Virus record (IMG/VR): IMGVR_UViG_3300000151_000012
Coordinates: 1-20,647 of that record
Reading direction: 5' to 3' (one strand)
Length of the DNA stretch: 20,647 bases
Source of the DNA: a virus
Shown here in pieces: positions 1 to 9,323 of this stretch. How positions within the stretch are numbered: the stretch's first letter is position 1; the number at the start of each line of letters is the position of its first letter. A program made the position numbers and the translations under genes. The notes beneath the pieces are model-generated. The model was not told where the DNA came from. It saw only the letters and a list, made by a program, of their open reading frames with translations, and did no database searches.

Positions 1-3000
1 GGCAGCAGTGCTTAACACCACCAGTGATGCGTCCTTTAGAACAGAGTCAGCTCCTGCTGCGGCACTTACCCCGCCAAGCCCCAGCGTTATGCTATATATA
101 GCACCTGGAACAACCGATAAAGTAACAGGAACTATCGACCCAGGCGAACCACCAAGACCGCCACTTGCACAAGACTCTACCCCGTCATCAAAACCATCGT
201 CATTACATCCCAAACCTTGCGTCGCCGCAGAACTAAATAAGCCTCCACCGCCTCCACCGCCCACCAAATTAACAGTCAGCGAATCATAGTTACTTACAAA
301 CACCCATACCCCACCAATTAACCCAACATCCTTAGAGACAGGATCACCTTCGTTATCGGCTACCTTAAAATAATGAGTGACCCCAGTAGTGGTGAAGGTG
401 ACATTATCCCCCAGAATAAATGCAGCATCTAAGACCCCAGCCTCTAGTGATCCACCAAATATACCAGTTGAACCAGTGATATTCCCACGGAAGAAACCAT
501 TATTAAAAACAGCGTCACCCGCTTTATCAATGAGCCACCCAGCATCGGAGTCAACAGCATTACTATCACTTTGAATCACATTGGCGATCTTGGCGTTAGT
601 GATATTCGCATCGGCAATCTTTGCAGTATCAATTGCACCATCAATCAAGTGGAAATTGTCAATAACAGCATTGCCGATCATGGCGCTGACTATCGTGGCA
701 TTTTTGATCATTGCCGTGTTAATGTACATGACCCCACCCTCAATGATAAAGGGTACATTCACATTCTCACTATCGTCGGGATCAATTACGGCAAAACGAT
801 CAGCACGGATAAAGAATTCACTACCACTCACCGTAGTGATAAACGCAGGTTTATAGGGTGTAACCGTTGCAGCGTAACTATCGACAGACCCCTCGGTATG
901 TGTCGTAACCACTAAGCCTGTAATGTCTTCAATCGTAAACTGACTACGGATATAGATAACTGCAGCAGGGTTAGGATCATACTCATGAGGTGTACCTACA
1001 TACGAGACGTTAATTGTGTCACTTACAGTTAACCCAGTGACATTCTCAAGTGTGAGTGCTAACCCTTGGAACGCACCACCCACTGTGGCGTACTCACGAG
1101 TTAAGGTATCGATATTAATCGATGAGTCGGTTGTACCGGTACCAGACGCTAAGCCGAACCCAGCTACATTACCGTTGGTATCAATCTTAACGGTGTACTG
1201 CCCTTTGAGGTTACCCACCTCATCGGCATAAACCCCCATCGCGGTTTCAAGCGCTGCCGTCTGACCATCGGATTGCTCAATCTGAATCTGTTTAGCAGAC
1301 TCTACAATACCTCCAGTAGTCCAAGTCCCCCCTGCAGCTTCACACGTTGTTTTATCACCATAGTCATCATCGCTACAGTAACCCAGTTTGATGGTGTTAT
1401 TCGTATTAATGGCTGCTGTGATATCCCCAGGGATAGCTGCCGCTAGAGTCTCACGAGCTGTTACCTCAGCACTATCTGCGCTTGCTCGGGTTGTAGCCTC
1501 TGTAGTGATCGCAGCATGTGCAGCGGCAACTCCGGTGACTTCGTCATTAACTACAGCTTCAAGCGTTTCTCTAGCTGTAACTTCCGCAGACTCAGCAGTA
1601 ATCCGCAGATCACGCTCTTCTTTAATGACACCTTCTGTCTGAGCATCACCTCTCCAGATCCCACCCATTGTTTCGCAGTGGTCGGCATCGTGTGCAGTTA
1701 CATCCAATACCCCGTCAACATAACACTTAGGGTTACTCTCTCCAAACATCAAAGCGGTTAACTCCTGACGCGAAGCAACCTCTACACTCGCAGCAGCAGC
1801 ATTAGCTGTAACACTAGCCTCCGCCGAAGCAATGCGCACTGCGTTAGCTCGTTGATTATCTTGCGCGTAGCTATCATCAACTATATTGGTTAAAAGACCT
1901 TCAGCTTCCTGCTCATTTTGATCAGTGAGATTATTAATTGAGATGTACGTGTCGGAGAGATTCTGAGTAATCTTCCCGTCAAGCGTGTTGTACTCTGTAC
2001 CCGCTGAGGTAATGGTCTTAAACGTACTATCTACATAACTGGAAGTAGCCTTGAGTGCTATAACTCCCTTCTCTGCATCCAGCTCGGCAATTACCTCACC
2101 GAGACGAGCCTCATCAATCTGACCCATTAGAGCAGTAAGCGGCTCCCGTACAAACCCAAGGAAGGCAATAGCGAAATCGTCAGCAGCACTAGCACCTAAC
2201 TGAATCTTAACTGCAGAGGCTATAGTTGTGGAGCTACACTGTACCCAAATGAGGCGGGATAACTCCGGCTCTGCAGCCCAATTTTCACTAAAGCTATTAC
2301 TTGAAGGCGGGGCTGTCAGAGTCGCCACCGTTGCGTAACTCGCAGTGCTCCCTCGATCAGTCCATTTGGCGCTATCAAAACTCTCGGCTACTGAAACCGC
2401 CGTCTTGCATTTATAAACCTTACCACCCTGCGAAACGATATTCCCTACACTGTACGTAGTTGCTGCAGAGTATGCAGTGTGTCCGTCATTAGCTATTTGA
2501 ACATCTCCATCCCAACCGGAGCCTGCTGTCTGCTTAATGCGGATCATCATATACGGAGTACTATCAAGATCTAGTGTTAATCCAGTCTTGATGACTCCAC
2601 CCGAAGTACCCGTCACATCGACTGTGAGATCTCCGCTACTTTGAGCTACGGTCGCGCTATCACCAGTCCAGCCCTCAACCCCGCTATCGAAACCCCAATA
2701 CTGACCATCAATTGAGTCGAGTGCCAGTCCTCTGATTTCAGCACTCGTTGCTTTCAATACAATATCTGCAGTATGTTGAGTGATTGTTGTCTCTGCGGTA
2801 GTAACTCGTGTATCCACCGCATCGTGTTCTGTTTGGGCCACCTTAGTAGTAATACTGGCTTCAGCAGCATTGATATCCGTTTCAGCGGTAGTGATTCGGG
2901 TATCTAATCCATCCACTTCAACTTGAGTAGCTTTGGTACTAACTGTGGCATCGGTTGCGTTGAGTTGAACTTGCACGGTGTTCAATGTACTATTGATGGA

Positions 3001-3879
3001 AGCAATACTCGCATCCACAGCAGTCAGGTCAATTAAACCAGTCTCAGGGTCAATTACAATCTGAGCATTACGCCATGAGTTCAAATCTTCTTGTGCTGCA
3101 CGGGCCTTATCTATGGCAGCACTCGCGTCCAGTGCTGCACGGATCAGACCTTCCCCTAACTCATCTTCCTGCTCTTGGGTCTCTAGCAGCACATCTCTAT
3201 GTCGATCGCTATCACTACGAACCCCAGTAGATAGATCCACTAAACCAGTACCAGAGGTGTCGATTAAATCAATACGGGCCTCAAGTGCGGTTGCTAACTC
3301 ACTCTCGGTAATCTCACCCTCGAGTATGCTCAACACATAAGTAGGGTTCTCGCTGGTAGTACCTACGGCACCGTTTATACTATTAACTGCACTTTTGTAA
3401 CTTGTACCATATGTTGGTACGTTATAGATCCAGTAATAATAAGTCTGCGCTGAGCCAATACTGTCAGCAAAAAGCGTTGAGTGGGATGTACCAATCATTA
3501 CTGCCTCGCTAAGATCATCAGTCGCACAACGCCAGATCTCAGTATAAGCATGGTTACGATACAGCCCTCTATCCCAACTAAGTAAAACATTAGCTAAAGC
3601 CCCAGCCGCACTCAGGCCGGTGGGTTTAAATGCCCTTACAGGGTTCTCAGTGTTATTCGCAATCGCACCGCTGGGGTTAATGTTCACTATGCTACGTACA
3701 CCACTACGGCGTATTTTCACATCTGCAATGCTACCGTCCTTAAGGTCTCTGAAAGTAACTACCGCGTCAAGGCCGTTACCTTTCTCACCATTGTAGACCT
3801 CAAGGGTCTCCTTTATGGTATCGAGTGTGGCTCTAACCTGCTTATCTTTGGTGTTACTAGAAGGTATACCTTTAGACAT
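1..3879 (-). CDS. J-like tail fibre / host-specificity protein (3' end outside window)
   Basis: The frame is open from an ATG at 3879 to the left edge: 1293 codons with no stop and no C-terminus. The start has a CAGGAG ribosome site and overlaps the end of the upstream gene by 8 nt. Visible order: a fibronectin III-like domain (about residues 85-150); long helical or coiled segments rich in T, A, D and E (about 200-390); a beta-sandwich-like segment beginning YWGFDSG; a CBM5/12-like stretch with spaced Y, G, V, G, Y and a final W (about 470-510); more coiled segments; and a DUF1983-like region containing ADRFAVIDP (about residue 1024) as in the C-terminal part of phage lambda J. A glycine-rich tip segment follows (about 1203 onward). 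Two Cys/Trp motifs ending in GG-x-W lie near 717-745 and 830-855. By family the protein should form the receptor-binding fibre. Domain limits are by eye. Confidence 0.88.
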   Translation of the reverse strand, partial: MSKGIPSSNTKDKQVRATLDTIKETLEVYNGEKGNGLDAVVTFRDLKDGSIADVKIRRSGVRSIVNINPSGAIANNTENPVRAFKPTGLSAAGALANVLLSWDRGLYRNHAYTEIWRCATDDLSEAVMIGTSHSTLFADSIGSAQTYYYWIYNVPTYGTSYKSAVNSINGAVGTTSENPTYVLSILEGEITESELATALEARIDLIDTSGTGLVDLSTGVRSDSDRHRDVLLETQEQEDELGEGLIRAALDASAAIDKARAAQEDLNSWRNAQIVIDPETGLIDLTAVDASIASINSTLNTVQVQLNATDATVSTKATQVEVDGLDTRITTAETDINAAEASITTKVAQTEHDAVDTRVTTAETTITQHTADIVLKATSAEIRGLALDSIDGQYWGFDSGVEGWTGDSATVAQSSGDLTVDVTGTSGGVIKTGLTLDLDSTPYMMIRIKQTAGSGWDGDVQIANDGHTAYSAATTYSVGNIVSQGGKVYKCKTAVSVAESFDSAKWTDRGSTASYATVATLTAPPSSNSFSENWAAEPELSRLIWVQCSSTTIASAVKIQLGASAADDFAIAFLGFVREPLTALMGQIDEARLGEVIAELDAEKGVIALKATSSYVDSTFKTITSAGTEYNTLDGKITQNLSDTYISINNLTDQNEQEAEGLLTNIVDDSYAQDNQRANAVRIASAEASVTANAAAASVEVASRQELTALMFGESNPKCYVDGVLDVTAHDADHCETMGGIWRGDAQTEGVIKEERDLRITAESAEVTARETLEAVVNDEVTGVAAAHAAITTEATTRASADSAEVTARETLAAAIPGDITAAINTNNTIKLGYCSDDDYGDKTTCEAAGGTWTTGGIVESAKQIQIEQSDGQTAALETAMGVYADEVGNLKGQYTVKIDTNGNVAGFGLASGTGTTDSSINIDTLTREYATVGGAFQGLALTLENVTGLTVSDTINVSYVGTPHEYDPNPAAVIYIRSQFTIEDITGLVVTTHTEGSVDSYAATVTPYKPAFITTVSGSEFFIRADRFAVIDPDDSENVNVPFIIEGGVMYINTAMIKNATIVSAMIGNAVIDNFHLIDGAIDTAKIADANITNAKIANVIQSDSNAVDSDAGWLIDKAGDAVFNNGFFRGNITGSTGIFGGSLEAGVLDAAFILGDNVTFTTTGVTHYFKVADNEGDPVSKDVGLIGGVWVFVSNYDSLTVNLVGGGGGGGLFSSAATQGLGCNDDGFDDGVESCASGGLGGSPGSIVPVTLSVVPGAIYSITLGLGGVSAAAGADSVLKDASLVVLSTAA

Positions 3880-5980
3880 TGGCTAACTCCTGAATACTCT
3901 GAGCCAGCACAACTTCCTCTACCTCGCTCGTACCCTCAAGTTGGATCTCATAATCGGTAGCCCAATACCCTCCGGCTAACCGGAATGGATTACTATTAGC
4001 TACACCTCTCGCTGTTTTCAGCACTCCGTCTGCATAGATCTTCAAAGTTAGAGAGGTGTAATCTTTAGCCCTTACCTGTGCCCAGCTAAAATTCCCCTCA
4101 GCCGTCAGGGTGAACTTCTTGCTCTTCCAGGTGTAGGTCTTCTTGGTAGCGCTACCATTCCAAGTAACAATGTCACCATCGGTCGCATCTTCCATTAAGT
4201 ATAGAAGGTCACTCTTTAAGTCAGTGTAACCAGCACTCAGATCACCCGATCCAATAGGTACTGAGGTCAAGGATTGACCCTCTTCCTTGAAAACATAAAC
4301 CGTATTACCCACAACGAATAGATACTCACCCTCATACAGATAAGCATCGATATTCTCAGGGCCGAGTGTCTGCCACCAGTCACGATCGATCACACCTTCG
4401 GTCACTAAGCCTGTACCACCCGCACTCACTTTGACCAAGCCATCAGGAGAGGCGTAGATAACATACGTACCCATGTCCACAATAGAGCGTTTCGACACAC
4501 ACGCTTGCGCGAGATCCAACCGATCAGGAACCATATTAGCAGGGTCACTGCCGGAGACGATGTAAGGATAACCTTCGGTGGCTACAAGTAGCGAATTACC
4601 CTCAAGCGGTGCAATACCTACAATCGGATAACCAACGGTCACGTAATACTCATCAGGGTAAGCATGAGGTATATAGCGCTCTGAAAAGTAAAGTCTGTTA
4701 TCGACAAATCCAGCTAACGAGCCATTGGGTAAAGCGATCAAGCCAGTCATATCAGCCGGTGGCGGTAACCAACTCAGTGATGGTATAACTTCACCTAGAT
4801 CCTTATCTTCAACCGTATCCACATATGTTGTAGTGGCTAAATCCACCTCACCTACGTACTGGTAATCTGTACCAGAAGAACCAGTAAGGGTACGATAGAT
4901 ACGTTTACGAATTCCATATGCTGTTTTGTCCCAAGTAGCTGAATCGATATGTGTCGCGGCAGCCGAACCTGCTGTTGTATTTAGAGTAAATGTATTGTCA
5001 TCAACTTTAGTGACTTTGAATTTGTCACCCTCGTCGATACCCAGAATTGCGTAATTTTGAGTGAACTCAATCTGCTCACCTGTAACTAAACCGTGAGCCA
5101 CATCAGTACAGGTGTGTACAACGCCCACAGCTTCAACAATCTGAGTAATCGTACCCGAGCCACTGCTTGCATCAGTATGACCATAGGGGTAATCAGTGGT
5201 GAGGTTACTGATAGTAACCTGATGCCCATCAGCCACATCAATGATGCCAGATACATTCGAGGGTGGTCCCTCCTCACCGTAACGGGTTACGAAGGTATAG
5301 ACATACCTGCGAGAGAACTCATCTTCATTATCGTAAGCGAGAGTGTAAGTTACATCATCTGTGTGTGTTTGGGTGGTGGTGCCAGTGGTACCATCTAGTG
5401 TGAAGTTACTAGAATCCACCTTCGTGACGTAATAAGTCTCATTAGTAATCAAGAGCGGAGAGTAACTAGCTATGGTAATCTTGTCGCCGGTAATCAACCC
5501 GTGGTTAGGATCAACTACTTTATGTGCGGCACCATTAATTTCTTCAACGTCGGTGCCCACCTGATTAAGAGTATCTTCTGTAACAATGGGGGATGACCCA
5601 GGCTTGGCTACACCCAAACGGTGGCTAATTTCAGGGTAATTCGTGCCACCTGACGCAATCAGCTCATTAGTTGTGAAACGTGGATAGCCATTGTAACCAG
5701 TGAAATAGATCCGCTGGTCCTGATCATCAACTACTGGCGATCTAACCACGTCAACATCCTCTACCCAGGTACACCAGTAGGTATCCTCATAATTGAAGAT
5801 AGTCTGCTTTGTGCCTGATTTAGTTGGTGTTGTTACCGTAGCACTTAGCTCTTTATATGGACGCAGATTACCGTTATCCAGACGACAATTGGTGCTTGTC
5901 TGAGCATGGGTATCAGGCAGAGATCGTTCCGGAATACTTGGAGCTATGCCCTTAAATTCAGTAAGGCGAATGACAGCCAT
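3872..5980 (-). CDS. Tail nozzle / stubby-tail structural protein with FCCH-like repeats
   Basis: This 702-residue protein has no signal peptide or membrane segment. Its N-terminus (MAVIRLTEFKGIAPS) resembles large tail proteins of short-tailed phages. Two related segments, about residues 146-205 and 280-345, each contain an HGL-[IV]-TG-[DE] motif followed by a 'YYVTKVDSSNFTL'-type strand; this pattern matches the E1 FCCH-like modules of phage tail proteins. The rest has repeated beta-strand patterns with YGEEG and aromatic residues, compatible with a beta-propeller or nozzle like P22 gp10, though I cannot prove that homology. The start shares one base with the preceding stop (TAATG), and the stop overlaps the fibre start by 8 nt, so translation is probably coupled. 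Its place between connector proteins and fibre supports a role at the tail. Confidence 0.72.
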   Translation of the reverse strand: MAVIRLTEFKGIAPSIPERSLPDTHAQTSTNCRLDNGNLRPYKELSATVTTPTKSGTKQTIFNYEDTYWCTWVEDVDVVRSPVVDDQDQRIYFTGYNGYPRFTTNELIASGGTNYPEISHRLGVAKPGSSPIVTEDTLNQVGTDVEEINGAAHKVVDPNHGLITGDKITIASYSPLLITNETYYVTKVDSSNFTLDGTTGTTTQTHTDDVTYTLAYDNEDEFSRRYVYTFVTRYGEEGPPSNVSGIIDVADGHQVTISNLTTDYPYGHTDASSGSGTITQIVEAVGVVHTCTDVAHGLVTGEQIEFTQNYAILGIDEGDKFKVTKVDDNTFTLNTTAGSAAATHIDSATWDKTAYGIRKRIYRTLTGSSGTDYQYVGEVDLATTTYVDTVEDKDLGEVIPSLSWLPPPADMTGLIALPNGSLAGFVDNRLYFSERYIPHAYPDEYYVTVGYPIVGIAPLEGNSLLVATEGYPYIVSGSDPANMVPDRLDLAQACVSKRSIVDMGTYVIYASPDGLVKVSAGGTGLVTEGVIDRDWWQTLGPENIDAYLYEGEYLFVVGNTVYVFKEEGQSLTSVPIGSGDLSAGYTDLKSDLLYLMEDATDGDIVTWNGSATKKTYTWKSKKFTLTAEGNFSWAQVRAKDYTSLTLKIYADGVLKTARGVANSNPFRLAGGYWATDYEIQLEGTSEVEEVVLAQSIQELANV

Positions 5981-6597
5981 TAGAGACCGCCATATTTAAC
6001 AACAGTGGGTCTTTTCCCATTCAATCCACTGCTCGCCTTTCGTAACTCATCCTCATAAAGTTCTTTATAATAGAGGGCTAACGCTGGGTCACTCCACTCT
6101 TTTTTAGGAATAGTGAGCAGCTTAACCAGGGCACCATACTCAAACGCCTGATTCCACTCATCGTAAACATCGTCATCAATACTGGTCGCCGCCAGAGTAG
6201 GTTTGAGCTCCAACCGCACACTGACTGCTTTCACTGCGTTAGGAATCGGAAACAATGACAACTCACTCTTGGTTAACTGAGTGTACGCAGTAGGTGTACC
6301 TTCTCTGGTCTCCCACTCCTCATCGTCCGCTTGTAACCCACGCTCCCCGTATTGTAGTAACTCGTTATCGTTATACGTCACCCAAAGAATATTACTCACC
6401 TGGGTACCCGCAGGTGTGCTCAGCACATAATCTCGGGTACTCGCCACAGTATTGAAGTCGCTCAACGTAGCTCGGTATACTCCATGTTTAGAGCAAAAGT
6501 CTCGCGCGGTACGAGCAATCGCACCCTCGATACTTACATCTGGACATGAAGGTAGCGACGGACGCAACCTTGAGGTGAGATCAGAATAATCGGCCAC
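5980..6597 (-). CDS. Phage head-tail connector / tail structural protein
   Basis: This 205-residue protein begins at a GTG codon, with an AGG-containing site about 10 nt upstream. It has no membrane segment or catalytic motif. The composition is helical at both ends (residues about 1-45 and 145-195) with a beta-rich middle that contains NILWVTYNDNELLQYG. This pattern is seen in small structural proteins of short-tailed phages placed between the adaptor and the nozzle, so a connector or tail-completion role is likely. That role is inferred mainly from gene order: it lies 11 nt after an adaptor-like gene and overlaps the nozzle-like gene by one base. I do not recognise a named family with certainty. 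Confidence 0.6.
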   Translation of the reverse strand: MADYSDLTSRLRPSLPSCPDVSIEGAIARTARDFCSKHGVYRATLSDFNTVASTRDYVLSTPAGTQVSNILWVTYNDNELLQYGERGLQADDEEWETREGTPTAYTQLTKSELSLFPIPNAVKAVSVRLELKPTLAATSIDDDVYDEWNQAFEYGALVKLLTIPKKEWSDPALALYYKELYEDELRKASSGLNGKRPTVVKYGGL

Positions 6598-6608
6598 AAT
6601 TACACTAC

Positions 6609-7283
6609 CTAAGCGTTAGGTGACGTGATATCTGCTACTTGTTGTCTAATACCTAGCGACTCATAAAAAGAGTTACGGAACTGCTGAGCACGTGACTCGT
6701 TAGCTGTGTAATCTGCCTCTTTACTGAACGCACGATAGACTACGTAATCTACAAGGGGAGTCAGATAGATATCATCTAAAGTTAAGGTATCGGTGAGTGC
6801 TGTAACTTCAGCAGGTGCTGCGGAGCAAAGCACTTCTAAACGTGTATCAGTTCCCGCATTAGGGTAAATGTAGAACACTTTCGGATTGCGATCATCAAAT
6901 GTATAACTATCGATATCGTCGGTGCTCTTGGCTGCAGTACGGTGCCACTCTGGGATCTGATCGTCCAGTATACTGCGATCAATCCGTCGGATTGATTTAC
7001 CTGTACCAGCGGACGCAGTATGCGTATTACGAATTACATCTAGTACACGGAGGGCAGTGCCGGACACATCAGGAGAGGTGACCTCTATACTCAGATCCTG
7101 CTTTGATCCTGCAGTAGATGGAGTAAGTGTTACCGTTTTTGGATTAGCATCAGGTTTGAGTTGCACAACCTCACGTTGCGCATCTGTAATCCAACGCATC
7201 ATCTCTACTTCGGTCCATTTGATCGAATCTGAATCTTGTAGGATATCTCTCACACGATCATCTATATTTTGTGCAGTAGCCAT
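6609..7283 (-). CDS. Head-tail adaptor protein (DUF6682-like)
   Basis: This 224-residue protein has an N-terminal helical segment with a W-T-E-V-E-M-M-R-W-I-T-D-A-Q pattern at about residues 23-36, followed by REVVQLKPDA. That combination is characteristic of the DUF6682-type phage adaptor proteins that attach beneath the portal ring. The middle is beta-rich and the C-terminus is helical, with a region resembling the 'YVVYRAFSKEADYT' helix of gp6-like connectors. Its GGAGAG ribosome site overlaps the stop of the gene before it, three bases away. Family assignment is from memory of the motif and is moderately sure; the connector role also fits the gene order. Confidence 0.68.
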   Translation of the reverse strand: MATAQNIDDRVRDILQDSDSIKWTEVEMMRWITDAQREVVQLKPDANPKTVTLTPSTAGSKQDLSIEVTSPDVSGTALRVLDVIRNTHTASAGTGKSIRRIDRSILDDQIPEWHRTAAKSTDDIDSYTFDDRNPKVFYIYPNAGTDTRLEVLCSAAPAEVTALTDTLTLDDIYLTPLVDYVVYRAFSKEADYTANESRAQQFRNSFYESLGIRQQVADITSPNA

Positions 7284-7286
7284 CTG

Positions 7287-7658
7287 TTACTCTCCGTCCA
7301 ACATATGTTCCCAGACCGTATCCCTCTCTTGGGGAGTGATATCAATCTGGATAATTTTCTCGATGGCGCGAATATGTGGTTTCCCATTCACACCGAAAGC
7401 CTTACCGTCACCAGCGTCCATTATTCGGTTAATGGCATCACGGATTTTAGCGTCGTTATCCATTAGTGCTGTCGCTGCTGGGGTTTTAGGTGCCACTACT
7501 TCTGGAGAATCTGTAATCTCCGATACAATCAAGGCACCTGCCTCAACTGCTGCTTGTTTGAAACTAGACGAGATGGTCGCCATAGTATTGGGTTGGAGTG
7601 TTATTGACCCCGTCCCATCTTCGAGCGTAACCGCTCGATTGATTCGAACCCGTAACAT
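7287..7658 (-). CDS. Small phage structural protein of unknown function
   Basis: A 123-residue protein with a very good ribosome site (AAGGAG, 5-6 nt before the ATG). The N-terminus (MLRVRINRAVTLEDGTGSI) is beta-like; the C-terminal half is helical and ends in an acidic tail. A short proline- and alanine-rich linker (about residues 52-63) joins them. I do not recognise the family. It begins just after an intrinsic terminator and is the first gene of the connector-tail group, ending 3 nt before the adaptor gene, so a head-completion or assembly role is plausible but unproved. Confidence 0.55.
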   Translation of the reverse strand: MLRVRINRAVTLEDGTGSITLQPNTMATISSSFKQAAVEAGALIVSEITDSPEVVAPKTPAATALMDNDAKIRDAINRIMDAGDGKAFGVNGKPHIRAIEKIIQIDITPQERDTVWEHMLDGE

Positions 7659-7669
7659 AACCGCTCCTT

Positions 7670-7708
7670 ATTAAAAATACCCTCTCTCCCTAGGGAGAAA
7701 GAGAGGGC
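7670..7708 (-). terminator. Intrinsic terminator after the capsid unit
   Basis: Read on the minus strand, a GC-rich self-complementary stretch (CCCTCTC ... GAGAGGG, 7680-7707, with a small bulge) is followed by TATTTTTAA. It sits after the decoration-like gene and immediately before the ribosome site of the next gene, so it should lower but perhaps not abolish transcription into the connector-tail genes. Confidence 0.7.
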
Positions 7709-7738
7709 ACCACTTCCGCATCACCCAATGAGGAATCT

Positions 7739-8146
7739 TTACTCCTGCACTTCGCAGGCACGACCGTCGATGATGTACTCAACCACTAGAGTAGCTGCAC
7801 CGGCAGTAGCTGCTGTACCAACTGCAGTCCACGTAACATCTACCGTGTCCTTAGCAGTGTACTCAGTCCACTGTGCGGCAACATCAAAAAGTACTGTTTG
7901 TGCAGTACTGCCATTGTCAGCGCCACCCGCAACAAACTTATCTGCATCTGCACCGTCACCAATCTCCAAGAGATCGGTAGTACCAGAGTTGAACGCAGTA
8001 GTAATGTTGAGATAACCACCAATGACAATTGCACCTGGAGGAAGATCAATGGCTTCAATTGCGGAACCTGAAGTCAGGTCGGCGTAAGTGAAGTCAACAT
8101 TTGCAATAAGCGGAGTCTGACGACCCGCAGCCTTAGTAATAGCCAT
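7739..8146 (-). CDS. Probable capsid decoration / head-stabilising protein
   Basis: This 135-residue protein is small, beta-rich and full of A, G, T and D, with no membrane segment. Its composition (GSAIEAIDLPPGAIVIGGYL, then alternating hydrophobic strands) is typical of head decoration or capsid-associated proteins. It lies directly downstream of the major capsid gene: its TAAGGAG ribosome site contains the capsid stop codon, so the two are co-transcribed and likely made in matched amounts. A terminator follows it. The function is inferred from position and composition rather than from a recognised family; a minor capsid or tail-related protein is an alternative. Confidence 0.6.
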   Translation of the reverse strand: MAITKAAGRQTPLIANVDFTYADLTSGSAIEAIDLPPGAIVIGGYLNITTAFNSGTTDLLEIGDGADADKFVAGGADNGSTAQTVLFDVAAQWTEYTAKDTVDVTWTAVGTAATAGAATLVVEYIIDGRACEVQE

Positions 8147-8157
8147 TTCTAAACTCC

Positions 8158-9273
8158 TTAAATAGCAGTATCGAGAGTGATGATGCCATGATCTTCGACA
8201 CCATTATCAATATTGGAATGGAACTGAGGCTTCAGCAGACCAAAGATCTTACTGGTAGAGATACCAGTCTGATTCTCATAGTCATACTTCTCCTCGTCCC
8301 ACGTAGCATCATTAATATCCGCCATCGCCAGAGCCTGAGCACCGCAGAACAGTACACGCTGACCAGCAACAGTACCGAATGTAGTATCCATGCCAGTACC
8401 ATCCAGATCACCAACAGTAGTAGCAAGCTGAGGAACATGGCGATACTCGTGAATCCACAGACCATCGACCAGTACAGAACTTGTACCCGCAAACAGCTCA
8501 TTCTTGGAGCCACGAACACCTGCATTGCGGACGTTAGAGATATAATCGCTATCCATCTTCAGTGCAGCCATACCCTGAGGACTCATGAACACATGATAAA
8601 CCTCTTCACCACCACCGCTCTTAATACCACGAACGTACTTGTCTTTAGCAAAAGCCTTAGCTTCAACCAACATCTTATAAGATGGAGTATCTGCAGCAGC
8701 CAGAGCCGTACCAGTAGCAACCAGACCGTTAGTAGCATCCCAGCGCATACCACGATTAGTGGACGGGGCGACTACATCTGATGCGAACTCCAACTGATTA
8801 AGGTTAGAGCCAGTACGTGCAACACCACGGTTAGTGTACCCATAAGGGATACCAGCCATTGTGAGGAATGCCAACTGATCGAGACGCTCACTCATCCAGT
8901 AACCCAACTGGTCGCGTCCATTCTCACGGAACTTAACGACTGTCTTCTGATCACTCATGCGACCGTGATTACGCACAGCATGACGGAGCTGATCAATAGT
9001 GATTGTCTGCGCACGATTCTGCAGCGCCTCTTCGTTCCCTTCCAGTGTGTTGTCTCCAACTACACCATCATTGGTCAGATCATTCAGCAACTGAATAACT
9101 GCTTTATCACCCTTCTCGGTCTTGGTCAGTTCCTTAATGTTCTGAACGAGAGCGTTAGAACCAGAACCGGCAAACTTGTTAATGAATGAATTATTACGCG
9201 CAACCTTCCACAGATCACGGGACCACACCTTCTTCTGAGCATCGCTCAAACCGGCAAAATTAGTAAGCGCCAT
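8158..9273 (-). CDS. Major capsid protein (N4 gp56 / DUF4043-like, HK97 fold)
   Basis: The chosen ATG at 9273 gives 371 residues and follows a strong CAGGAG site; the frame extends upstream only through a TTG at 9303, inside a terminator-like hairpin. The N-terminus (MALTNFAGLSDAQKKVWSRD) followed by FINKFAGSG, then TKTEKGDKAVI, DGVVGDNTLEGNEE and ITIDQLRHAVRNHGRM, matches the pattern I know from N4 gp56/DUF4043-type major capsid proteins. The C-terminal part includes the TWDEEKYDYENQ segment of that family. It would self-assemble on the scaffold to build the head. Position after the scaffold gene and before the decoration-like gene agrees. It is preceded by its own promoter-like element and a long structured leader. 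Confidence 0.88.
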   Translation of the reverse strand: MALTNFAGLSDAQKKVWSRDLWKVARNNSFINKFAGSGSNALVQNIKELTKTEKGDKAVIQLLNDLTNDGVVGDNTLEGNEEALQNRAQTITIDQLRHAVRNHGRMSDQKTVVKFRENGRDQLGYWMSERLDQLAFLTMAGIPYGYTNRGVARTGSNLNQLEFASDVVAPSTNRGMRWDATNGLVATGTALAAADTPSYKMLVEAKAFAKDKYVRGIKSGGGEEVYHVFMSPQGMAALKMDSDYISNVRNAGVRGSKNELFAGTSSVLVDGLWIHEYRHVPQLATTVGDLDGTGMDTTFGTVAGQRVLFCGAQALAMADINDATWDEEKYDYENQTGISTSKIFGLLKPQFHSNIDNGVEDHGIITLDTAI

Positions 9274-9295
9274 TTCGCTTCTCCTGAAAAATATT

Positions 9296-9323
9296 AAAAA
9301 CAACAGAGCAATTTAGCTCTGCT
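9296..9323 (-). terminator. Terminator-like hairpin just before capsid ribosome site
   Basis: On the minus strand an 8-bp stem (AGCAGAGC / GCTCTGTT, one G-T pair) with a six-base loop TAAATT is followed by GTTTTTAATATTTTT and then the capsid ribosome site. It has the layout of an intrinsic terminator, but it lies between the capsid promoter and the capsid gene, so it may act as an attenuator, as the end of the portal-scaffold transcript, or as a 5' stabilising hairpin. Confidence 0.55.

Noticed and set aside
581-915. Plus-strand frames over the tail fibre gene
   Set aside because: They lie opposite a continuous 1293-codon frame with clear fibre domains and have no ribosome sites or recognisable protein content.
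7057-7674. 205-codon plus-strand frame
   Set aside because: It is antisense to two well-supported minus-strand genes with good ribosome sites, and reads as a shadow.
8188-8781. 197-codon plus-strand frame
   Set aside because: It is antisense to the capsid gene and has no recognisable features.
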